Source: an uncultured Burkholderiales bacterium
Lineage (GTDB): Bacteria > Pseudomonadota > Gammaproteobacteria > Burkholderiales > Burkholderiaceae_C
Length of the DNA stretch: 11,173 nucleotides
Assembly: GCA_903856995.1 (NCBI GenBank)
Contig: CAIODK010000100.1
Location: 1-11,173, forward strand
Reading direction: 5' to 3'
Part shown: piece after piece, positions 5,946-11,173 of the stretch
Layout: every line of letters starts with the position of its first letter
Numbering within the stretch: the first letter of the stretch is position 1
Made by a program: the position numbers and the translations under genes
Notes under the pieces: generated by a model
Seen by the model: only the letters and a program-made list of their open reading frames with translations
Told to the model about the DNA's origin: nothing
Database searches by the model: none

Positions 5946-5960
5946 CTTTATGAAAAGCAA

Positions 5961-6806
5961 ATGCAGAAGAGCCGACACTCCCCGCCACTCTTCATCGACA
6001 CCCACGCGCACCTCGATGCGGCAGAGTTTGACGCCGACCGCGCAGCTGTGCACCAACGCGCCCGTGCCGCAGGTGTGGAGCAATGCATCATCCCCGCTGT
6101 AGAAGCGGCCAACTTTGATGCGGTGCGTGTGTTGGCCCACGCCCAGCAAGATGCTTATGCCCTCGGCATTCATCCGCTTTTCACACCGCAAGCGACCGAG
6201 GCGCATCTAACGCAGCTTGACGCCGCGCTGCACGCCCACCGTGGTGACCCTCGCTTGGTGGCGGTGGGTGAAATAGGTCTTGACGGTTTTGTGCCAGAAC
6301 TCAATACGCCCGAAGCCTTGGCCAAGCAACTGCTGTTTTACAAAGCGCAGCTCAAACTCGCGCAAGAGCACCAACTGCCCGTGATCTTGCATGTGCGCCG
6401 CAGTGCTGACCTGCTCCTAAAAGGCCTGCGAGACCTGCCCGTGGTGGGTGGTATTGCCCACGCTTTCAACGGCAGTCTGCAGCAAGCGCAGACCTTCATC
6501 GCTCTCGGGTTCAAGCTGGGTTTTGGCGGCGCATTGACGTATGACCGCGCGTTGCAGCTACGCCGTTTGGCCACCGAGCTACCGCTCTCAGCCATCGTGC
6601 TGGAAACCGATGCGCCCGACATCCCCCCGCATTGGCTCTACGCCACAGCAGAGCAACGCGCCGCAGGTCAGCCGCAAGGCCGCAACGAACCCGCTGAGTT
6701 GCCGCGCATCGCGCAGGTACTGGCAGAGCTACGCGGCATCTCAGTAGCCGAGCTGGCCGCTGTCACTTGCACGAATGCACGCGAGGCGTTGCCGCGCCTA
6801 CAATAA
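5961..6806 (+). CDS. tatD: TatD-family metal-dependent hydrolase (DNase)
   Basis: A 281-residue TIM-barrel amidohydrolase-type protein of the normal TatD length plus a short N-terminal extension. Metal ligands are in the expected order: DTHAHLD with His15 and His17, Glu104 in GEIGLD, His144 in ILHVRR, His167 in AHAFNGS, and Asp217 in ETDAPD. TatD proteins are Mg-dependent 3'-5' exonucleases on DNA or RNA, linked in E. coli to repair of oxidative DNA damage; substrate here is inferred from the family. The ATG at 5961 is the first in-frame start that keeps the DTHAHL strand, but no Shine-Dalgarno sequence precedes it, and an out-of-frame ATG lies at 5950. It opens the plus-strand run tatD-PHP-yciO and is divergent from the stress gene, whose FNR-type box lies 16 bases upstream of this start. 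Confidence 0.93.
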   Translation: MQKSRHSPPLFIDTHAHLDAAEFDADRAAVHQRARAAGVEQCIIPAVEAANFDAVRVLAHAQQDAYALGIHPLFTPQATEAHLTQLDAALHAHRGDPRLVAVGEIGLDGFVPELNTPEALAKQLLFYKAQLKLAQEHQLPVILHVRRSADLLLKGLRDLPVVGGIAHAFNGSLQQAQTFIALGFKLGFGGALTYDRALQLRRLATELPLSAIVLETDAPDIPPHWLYATAEQRAAGQPQGRNEPAELPRIAQVLAELRGISVAELAAVTCTNAREALPRLQ

Positions 6807-6810
6807 AAAC

Positions 6811-7668
6811 GTGAGCACCTCTATCTTGAACGCCGACCTGCATTGCCACTCCGTAGTTTCGGATGGCACGCTCACGCCTGAAGAACTTGCCGTCCGCGCC
6901 AAAGCCAACGGCGTCGAGCTGTGGGCTTTGACCGACCACGACGAAATCGGCGGCCAAGACCGCGCACTCGCAGCGGCCCACGCCAACGGCATGAAGTACC
7001 TCACGGGCACAGAAATTTCCGTCACCTTCGCCAACAAAACCGTACACATCGTCGGGCTTGGGTTTGACGCGCACGACGCTCAGCTCGTCGCAGGCCTGCA
7101 CCAAACACGCGGCGGCCGTAGCGAACGCGCCCAAGAAATGTCAGAAGGCTTGGCCAAGGTTGGCATTCACGGCGCCTATGAAGGCGCCCTCAAATACGTG
7201 GGCAACCCCGAACTCATTTCTCGCACGCACTTCGCCCGCTTTCTGGTCGAAGCCGGTGTGTGCCAAGACACACCAGAGGTGTTTCGCCGCTTCTTGACCG
7301 AAGGTCATCCCGGCTTTGTGCCACACCGTTGGGCCTCGCTCAAAGACGCGGTGCAGTGGATCGTGCAGGCCAAGGGCATGGCCATCATTGCCCACCCCGC
7401 ACGCTATGGCTTTACGCCCAACGAAGAGTTCGCGCTCTTCACCGAGTTTAAAAACTACGGGGGCGAAGGCGTCGAGGTAATCACTGGCAGCCACACGCCC
7501 GCCGAATACGTGGTCTACGCGGACATGGCCCAAGAGCTGGACCTCTTTGCCTCACGCGGCAGTGACTTCCACAGCCCCAACGAAAGTCGCATCGACCTAG
7601 GCACCTTGCCGTGGTTGCCTGGTCAACTCACCCCCGTTTGGGAAGCCCTTGCGCATCGCATTCAATAA
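6811..7668 (+). CDS. rnm: PHP-domain phosphatase/5'-3' exoribonuclease, RNase AM (YciV/TrpH) type
   Basis: A PHP-domain metal hydrolase of 285 residues from the GTG at 6811. Ligands visible: DLHCHSVVSDG with His11, His13 and Asp18; TDHD with His43; GTE with Glu68; His79; His140 in RTHFARF; His195 in IIAHPARY; and Asp252/His254 in GSDFH. This is the pattern of E. coli YciV and its relatives, which act as 3',5'-nucleoside bisphosphate phosphatase and as a 5'-3' exoribonuclease that finishes rRNA 5' ends. The adjacent yciO gene is the same neighbour as in E. coli, which supports the assignment. I chose the GTG, 4 bases after the tatD stop, because the family begins just before the DLHCH strand; an in-frame ATG at 6775 would overlap tatD by 32 bases and add a basic tail unlike the family. 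No Shine-Dalgarno is seen, so coupling to tatD is likely. Confidence 0.9.
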   Translation: MSTSILNADLHCHSVVSDGTLTPEELAVRAKANGVELWALTDHDEIGGQDRALAAAHANGMKYLTGTEISVTFANKTVHIVGLGFDAHDAQLVAGLHQTRGGRSERAQEMSEGLAKVGIHGAYEGALKYVGNPELISRTHFARFLVEAGVCQDTPEVFRRFLTEGHPGFVPHRWASLKDAVQWIVQAKGMAIIAHPARYGFTPNEEFALFTEFKNYGGEGVEVITGSHTPAEYVVYADMAQELDLFASRGSDFHSPNESRIDLGTLPWLPGQLTPVWEALAHRIQ

Positions 7669-7701
7669 ATCAAATCAAGTGCGTCGCTAGCGCACACGGT
7701 C

Positions 7702-8337
7702 ATGGCTCAGTTTCTTCAAGTTCACCCCGATAACCCACAACCGCGCTTGCTAAAGCAAGCGGTGTCGCTGCTCGAGCGTGGCGGCATCTTGGCCGTGCCC
7801 ACCGACTCTAGCTATGCCTTGGTCTGCCACTTAGACGACAAAGCCGCGGTAGAGCAGATGCGCCGCATTCGCCAAGTGGACGACAAGCACCACCTCACCC
7901 TGCTGTGCCGAGATTTGTCGGAGTTGGCGAACTACGCAAAGGTCGACAACCGCCAATACCGCTTGCTCAAAGCGGCCACCCCGGGTGCCTACACTTTCAT
8001 CTTGGAAGCCACCAAAGAAGTGCCTCGCCGCGTCAGCCACCCGCAACGCAAAACCATTGGCCTGCGTGTGCCACTGAACAAAACCCTGCTCGACTTACTC
8101 GAACTGCATGGCGCACCGTTGCTAGCCACCACTCTCATCCCCCCTGGCGAGACCGACCCGATGAACGACGCCGAAGAAATTCGCGACCGTTTTGAACACG
8201 AGCTGGCCGCCGTGATCGATGCCGGCGCTTGCCCGCTAGAACCCACCACCGTGGTCGACCTCACACCCATGGACGGCGGGGGTGACCCCGAGGTGATCCG
8301 CCAAGGTCGCGGCCCGCTGAGCACTTTGGGCCTGTGA
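7702..8337 (+). CDS. yciO: YciO-type protein of the Sua5/YciO/YrdC (threonylcarbamoyl-AMP synthase) superfamily
   Basis: A 211-residue YrdC-fold protein. It follows E. coli YciO from end to end: QFLQVHPDNPQPRLLKQAV, PTDSSYAL (about 34-41), RIRQVDDKHHLTLLCRDLSEL, PGAYTFILEATKEVPRRV, RKTIGLRVP, and PTTVVDLT near the C-terminus. YrdC-fold relatives (TsaC, Sua5) make threonylcarbamoyl-AMP for the t6A37 modification of ANN-decoding tRNAs. YciO differs in the conserved KxR/SxN region, and whether it truly supports t6A synthesis is less settled; a TsaC or Sua5 gene is expected elsewhere. It lies 33 bases after the PHP gene and 46 before the protease gene. The ATG at 7702 gives the full family N-terminus but lacks a Shine-Dalgarno sequence. 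Its stop codon lies in the loop of a 6-bp hairpin. Confidence 0.92.
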   Translation: MAQFLQVHPDNPQPRLLKQAVSLLERGGILAVPTDSSYALVCHLDDKAAVEQMRRIRQVDDKHHLTLLCRDLSELANYAKVDNRQYRLLKAATPGAYTFILEATKEVPRRVSHPQRKTIGLRVPLNKTLLDLLELHGAPLLATTLIPPGETDPMNDAEEIRDRFEHELAAVIDAGACPLEPTTVVDLTPMDGGGDPEVIRQGRGPLSTLGL

Positions 8338-8345
8338 ACGGCCCA
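8327..8345 (+). other. Stem-loop with the yciO stop codon in its loop
   Basis: TGGGCC (8327-8332) and GGCCCA (8340-8345) pair perfectly around a 7-base loop that holds the TGA (8335-8337). There is no T-run after it, so it is not a clear terminator; it may modestly separate yciO from the protease gene or protect an RNA end. It could also be chance in GC-rich DNA. Confidence 0.3.
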
Positions 8346-8383
8346 GCGACTAGCCTCAAAGTATTGAATGCGACAATCGCCCT

Positions 8384-9055
8384 GTGAATTTACCTGACCT
8401 GATTCAAACCATACTGATCTTCGGCCTGCCCGTGGTTTTTGCAATCACGTTGCACGAAGCTGCCCATGGCTATGTGGCACACCTGCGCGGCGACGACACC
8501 GCTTGGATGATGGGGCGCGTGACGCTCAACCCCATGCCTCACATTGACCCCATGGGTACGCTGGTCATGCCTATCGTGTTGTTCTTGGCCACAGGTGGCA
8601 ACTTCTTGTTTGGTTATGCGCGGCCTGTGCCGGTAAATTTTGGTCGTTTGAAAAATCCCAAACGCGACATGGTTTGGGTCGCCCTGGCCGGCCCTGCGAT
8701 CAATTTCATCCAAGCGTTTGTTTGGGCCTTTGCCATGTATGCATTGATCGCTGCAGGCGTCGAGGAGCGCTTCTTCATTGAAGTCTGCAAAGCAGGCGTC
8801 AAAGTGAATGCGGTGATGTTTGCGTTCAACCTATTCCCCCTGCCGCCACTGGATGGTGGCCGCATCTTGGTCGGCTTGCTGCCTTGGAAGCAAGCGGTAT
8901 GGTTATCTCGCGTCGAGCCCTACGGCTTTTACATCGTGATGGCCTTGGTGGTCTTGAAAGTCGTCGACACCCTGTGGATGGCACCCATCATGACCCTGAC
9001 CTTTGAGTTGCTGAGCCTCATGCTCAGTCCCTTTGAATTTTTACTGAAGCATTGA
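8384..9055 (+). CDS. Site-2-type intramembrane metalloprotease (peptidase family M50)
   Basis: A 223-residue polytopic membrane protein. The zinc-binding HEAAH motif (residues 24-28) sits in the first membrane segment, and the third ligand is Asp157 in NLFPLPPLDGGR (149-160), the NxxPxxPxDG signature of M50 proteases. Hydrophobic segments lie at about 5-30, 55-76, 95-120, 138-152 and 175-215. There is no PDZ domain, so this is the small minimal class rather than RseP. Substrates are unknown. Small M50 proteins of this kind are found beside trpS and yciO-like genes in many betaproteobacteria. The start is a GTG at 8384; no in-frame ATG is available before the first membrane segment, and no clear Shine-Dalgarno is visible. 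The stop is 2 bases before the trpS ATG. Confidence 0.9.
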   Translation: MNLPDLIQTILIFGLPVVFAITLHEAAHGYVAHLRGDDTAWMMGRVTLNPMPHIDPMGTLVMPIVLFLATGGNFLFGYARPVPVNFGRLKNPKRDMVWVALAGPAINFIQAFVWAFAMYALIAAGVEERFFIEVCKAGVKVNAVMFAFNLFPLPPLDGGRILVGLLPWKQAVWLSRVEPYGFYIVMALVVLKVVDTLWMAPIMTLTFELLSLMLSPFEFLLKH

Positions 9056-9057
9056 AC

Positions 9058-10254
9058 ATGAAAGAACGCGTTCTCTCAGGCATGCGCCCCACCGGTGCGC
9101 TGCATTTGGGCCACTACCACGGCGCTTTGAAAAACTGGGTGCGTCTGCAATCCGAAATGGATTGTTTCTATTTCGTGGCCGACTGGCACGCGCTCACCAC
9201 CCACTACGAAAACCGTGAGGTGATCGAGAAGAACGTGTACGAGATGGTGATTGACTGGTTGGCTGCTGGCCTTGACCCCAATGCCTGCACCATCTTTTTG
9301 CAAAGCCGCATTCCTGAACACGCCGAGTTGTTCACGCTCTTGGCCATGGGCACTCCGCTGGGCTGGCTAGAACGCGTCCCCACCTACAAAGACCAACAAG
9401 AAAAGCTCAAAGACAAAGACTTGGCCACCTATGGTTTCTTGGGCTACCCCTTGCTGCAAGCCGCTGACATCTTGATTTACAAAGCCAAGCACGTGCCCGT
9501 AGGCGAAGACCAAGCCAGTCACGTGGAGCTCACGCGGGAAGCCGCACGCCGATTCAACCACCTGTACGGGCGCGAAATCAACGCCGAAGAAAAAGTGCAA
9601 GCCTCACTGGCCAAGCTACCCAAAGACAGCGTGAAGCGCTTCGAAAAATCACGTAAGGCCTACCAAGAAACCGGTGACGCACAAGCCATGGAAGGCGCTT
9701 TAGGCTACATCGGTTCGGCCCCAGAACTAGACACGCAAGACCGCGAGCGCTTGGGTGGTTACTTCAAAGGCACGGGCAAGGTCATCTTGACCGAGCCGCA
9801 TGCGTTGCTCACCGAGACCAGCAAGTTGCCGGGCTTGGACGGCGCCAAAATGAGCAAGAGCTACAACAACTCGATCGCCATCCGCGAGGACCGCGCCACC
9901 CTTGAGCACAAGGTCAGGCGCATGCCCACAGACCCCGCACGCCAAAAACGCACAGACGTCGGCAACCCCGACAAGTGCCCTGTGTGGCAGTTCCACATCG
10001 TCTACAGCGACGCTGGCCAACGCGAATGGGTAGCCCAAGGCTGTAAAACTGCCGGTATTGGCTGCCTAGAATGCAAGCAACCCATCATTGACGCCATCTT
10101 GCGCGAGCAACAACCCATGCTCGAACGTGCTGAGCCCTACATCACTAACCCCAAGATTGTTCGTGATATCGTGGACGCAGGTACTGAAAAAGCACGCATC
10201 ACGGCCCGTGAAACCATGCAGGATGTTCGGTCCGCAATGGGGCTAAACTACTAA
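9058..10254 (+). CDS. trpS: Tryptophanyl-tRNA synthetase (long form)
   Basis: A class I aminoacyl-tRNA synthetase of 398 residues that charges tRNA-Trp. It shows the HIGH-type motif HLGH (16-19) after SGMRPTGAL, the tryptophan-binding region YPLLQAADILIYKA with VPVGEDQ, and KMSKS at 264-268. E. coli TrpS has 334 residues; the extra length is mostly a charged insert at about residues 175-243, between GREIN and the segment leading to KMSKS. Longer TrpS proteins of this kind are usual in Burkholderiales as I recall. I start at the ATG 9058, two bases after the protease stop; a TTG at 9052 overlaps that stop and is not needed. No good Shine-Dalgarno is present, so translation is probably coupled to the protease gene. 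Confidence 0.97.
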   Translation: MKERVLSGMRPTGALHLGHYHGALKNWVRLQSEMDCFYFVADWHALTTHYENREVIEKNVYEMVIDWLAAGLDPNACTIFLQSRIPEHAELFTLLAMGTPLGWLERVPTYKDQQEKLKDKDLATYGFLGYPLLQAADILIYKAKHVPVGEDQASHVELTREAARRFNHLYGREINAEEKVQASLAKLPKDSVKRFEKSRKAYQETGDAQAMEGALGYIGSAPELDTQDRERLGGYFKGTGKVILTEPHALLTETSKLPGLDGAKMSKSYNNSIAIREDRATLEHKVRRMPTDPARQKRTDVGNPDKCPVWQFHIVYSDAGQREWVAQGCKTAGIGCLECKQPIIDAILREQQPMLERAEPYITNPKIVRDIVDAGTEKARITARETMQDVRSAMGLNY

Positions 10255-10263
10255 TATTGATCC

Positions 10264-10268
10264 AGGAG
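10264..10268 (+). promoter_or_regulatory. Ribosome binding site of the response regulator gene
   Basis: AGGAG lies 8 bases before the ATG at 10277, in the 22-base gap after trpS. It favours 10277 over the second in-frame ATG at 10283, which would leave 14 bases. Confidence 0.75.
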
Positions 10269-10276
10269 TAATAAAA

Positions 10277-10867
10277 ATGAGTATGTACATCATTGACGAC
10301 CATCCTTTGGTTCGCCAAGCAATTGCGATGTTGTTGCGCCGTATGCGCCCCGCATCGAAAGTCATCGAATTAGAGAAATTCAGCGAATTGCAAGCGGCGA
10401 TTATCAAAAATGGTGATCCCGAGTTGTTTGTGCTCGATTTGTTGCTGCCAGGCGTCAAAGGTACTTCTGCCGTCAAGGACGTCAAGAGCATGTACACCAC
10501 GGTGCCTTTGGTCGTGATTTCATCCATGCCCGCAGGCGAAGCCGAAGAGACTTGCATCGAAGCCGGTGCTGACATCTATATCGAAAAATCTTCACCAGCC
10601 AACGAAATTTCAGCGGCCATCCAAGGTTTGTTCGCAGCCGAAAACGGCGACGAAGAAGTGGTATTGGTCGGCGAGGTCAAATTGTCCAAGCGCCAAAAGC
10701 AACTCATCGTCATGCTTGACCGTGGCTTGAGCAACCGCGACATCGCGACTGAGCTCGAAATCAGCGAACATACGGTGAAGGTTCACCTGTGGCGCTTGTT
10801 TCGTCGTTTAGACGTGAAGAGCCGCACACAGACGCTGCACTTCGCACGCATGAATGGTTTGCTGTAA
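10277..10867 (+). CDS. NarL/FixJ-family response regulator (orphan)
   Basis: A 196-residue two-domain response regulator. The receiver domain (1-120) is complete: Asp7 and Asp8, phosphorylation site Asp54 in LFVLDLLLPG, Ser82 in VVISS, and Lys104 in YIEKSS. A LuxR-type helix-turn-helix fills about 134-196, with LSKRQKQLIVMLDRGLSNRDIATEL and the recognition helix SEHTVKVHLWRLFRRL. It should bind DNA as a dimer after phosphorylation. No histidine kinase lies in the window, so the partner and signal are unknown. It has its own strong ribosome binding site 22 bases after trpS, while no promoter is obvious in the gap; it may be read from the trpS transcript or from a promoter inside trpS. GC in sampled stretches is about 47-55%, slightly below the genes to its left. 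It is followed by a strong terminator that ends the plus-strand run. Confidence 0.92.
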   Translation: MSMYIIDDHPLVRQAIAMLLRRMRPASKVIELEKFSELQAAIIKNGDPELFVLDLLLPGVKGTSAVKDVKSMYTTVPLVVISSMPAGEAEETCIEAGADIYIEKSSPANEISAAIQGLFAAENGDEEVVLVGEVKLSKRQKQLIVMLDRGLSNRDIATELEISEHTVKVHLWRLFRRLDVKSRTQTLHFARMNGLL

Positions 10868-10887
10868 ACAGCACACCCCTCAAAGAC

Positions 10888-10923
10888 AAGCCCCGCGCGT
10901 TCGACAGAACGACGGGGCTTTTT
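10888..10923 (+). terminator. Strong intrinsic terminator after the response regulator gene
   Basis: AAGCCCCG (10888-10895) pairs with CGGGGCTT (10913-10920). Inside, CGTTC (10898-10902) pairs with GAACG (10907-10911) around a GACA loop, leaving a small asymmetric internal bulge. Five T follow (10919-10923). It starts 21 bases after the stop at 10867. On the minus strand the same stem is followed by a broken T-rich stretch, so it probably also stops transcripts from the gene to its right. Confidence 0.88.
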
Positions 10924-10937
10924 CATGCGCGCTGATT

Positions 10938-10963
10938 ACGCCTTAAACGTGCATTTAAGGTGT
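10938..10963 (-). other. Stem-loop overlapping the stop codon of the ccmI-like gene
   Basis: CCTTAAA (10941-10947) pairs with TTTAAGG (10954-10960) around CGTGCA. Three more pairs outside, one a G-U in one strand orientation, extend the stem to 10 bp (10938-10947 with 10954-10963). The minus-strand TAA at 10955-10957 lies inside one arm. There is no T-run directly after it, so this is not a standard terminator; the stronger bidirectional hairpin at 10888-10920 follows downstream for that gene. Confidence 0.4.
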
Positions 10964-11173
10964 GGCTTGCAAGGTGTCACGGACCATCAAGTTCAAGCCT
11001 TTGCTGCCCAGTTTGACGGGGCTCAAACTCACACCGAAGTCACCTGGTTGGGCCATGGCTTGACCGCTCTTAGAAATTCGCACACGCACTGTCACCTCGC
11101 CCATACCCGAGAGAACGGCACTTGGATTCATCGCTGTGCTGTCATCGAGCACAAAGTCCAACGGCAATTTGTC
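10955..11173 (-). CDS. ccmI: Cytochrome c biogenesis protein CcmI/CycH, C-terminal end (cut by the window edge)
   Basis: The last 72 residues of a minus-strand gene whose beginning lies beyond the right edge; the frame is open to base 11173. The visible part reads LPLDFVLDDSTAMNPSAVLSGMGEVTVRVRISKSGQAMAQPGDF and so on. The pattern 'LDDSxAMxPxxxLS...VxVxxRISKSGxAxxQPGDxxG' is the C-terminal domain found in CcmI/CycH-type proteins of proteobacteria. These present apocytochrome c to the haem ligation complex CcmFH at the periplasmic face of the inner membrane; TPR repeats would lie upstream, outside the window. The TTG near 11167 is not the real start, because the domain and frame continue past it. 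The assignment rests on motif recognition of a short fragment, so a related TPR protein is possible. Confidence 0.75.
   Translation of the reverse strand, partial: DKLPLDFVLDDSTAMNPSAVLSGMGEVTVRVRISKSGQAMAQPGDFGVSLSPVKLGSKGLNLMVRDTLQATP

Noticed and set aside
6775..6810. Upstream ATG as the start of the PHP-domain gene
   Set aside because: It would overlap tatD by 32 bases and add an arginine-rich stretch not typical of the family; the GTG at 6811 is a better fit.
7680..7696. Short inverted repeat GTGCG/CGCAC upstream of yciO
   Set aside because: Only 5 bp per arm in GC-rich sequence, with no promoter or T-run next to it. Not distinguishable from chance.
1..11173. A previously undescribed multi-gene system (defence, secretion, biosynthesis or mobile element)
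   Set aside because: Every gene belongs to a recognisable housekeeping, regulatory or stress family, and there are no repeats, integrases, toxin-antitoxin pairs or unusual gene clusters to support such a claim.

Overview
The window looks like ordinary chromosomal sequence from a betaproteobacterium, most likely family Comamonadaceae (Limnohabitans/Rhodoferax-like). The evidence is the protein sequences themselves (a recJ-linked RpfE-type protein, a LolC/E protein of the single-copy kind, a long TrpS, a CcmI-type C-terminus), gene order, and a GC content that looks to be in the mid-to-high 50s. There are no rRNA or tRNA genes, insertion sequences, phage genes or CRISPR arrays. Genes fill nearly all of it; the largest gap is 128 bases (4741-4868).

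Left part, 1-3841. On the minus strand an uncharacterised protein (837-1820) is followed after 5 bases by the 5' half of recJ, which runs off the left edge. A 60-base divergent spacer with a symmetric 9-bp inverted repeat separates this pair from lolC-lolD on the plus strand, the inner-membrane ABC transporter that releases lipoproteins to LolA.

Middle part, 3844-5880. A NhaR-type LysR regulator (minus) ends 2 bases from the end of lolD. It is divergent from an IscR-like Rrf2 regulator that contains no cysteine. That gene converges on a small universal stress protein gene (minus). The uspA-type gene has lower GC than its surroundings and sits behind what reads as an FNR/Anr-dependent promoter: a 9/10 consensus box exactly 22 bases upstream of a -10 element.

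Right part, 5961-11173. A co-directional plus-strand run carries a TatD-family hydrolase, a PHP-domain phosphatase/RNase (RNase AM type), a YciO homologue, an M50 site-2-type membrane protease, trpS, and an orphan NarL-type response regulator. Several of these have tiny gaps and no recognisable Shine-Dalgarno sequence, suggesting translational coupling. The run is closed by a strong terminator. The last feature is the C-terminal end of a CcmI/CycH-like cytochrome c biogenesis protein on the minus strand, entering from the right edge.

I do not see a wholly new system. The most interesting material is regulatory: the FNR-type promoter of the stress gene, the cysteine-free IscR relative with helically phased half-sites upstream, and several stem-loops at gene ends, some of which overlap stop codons.
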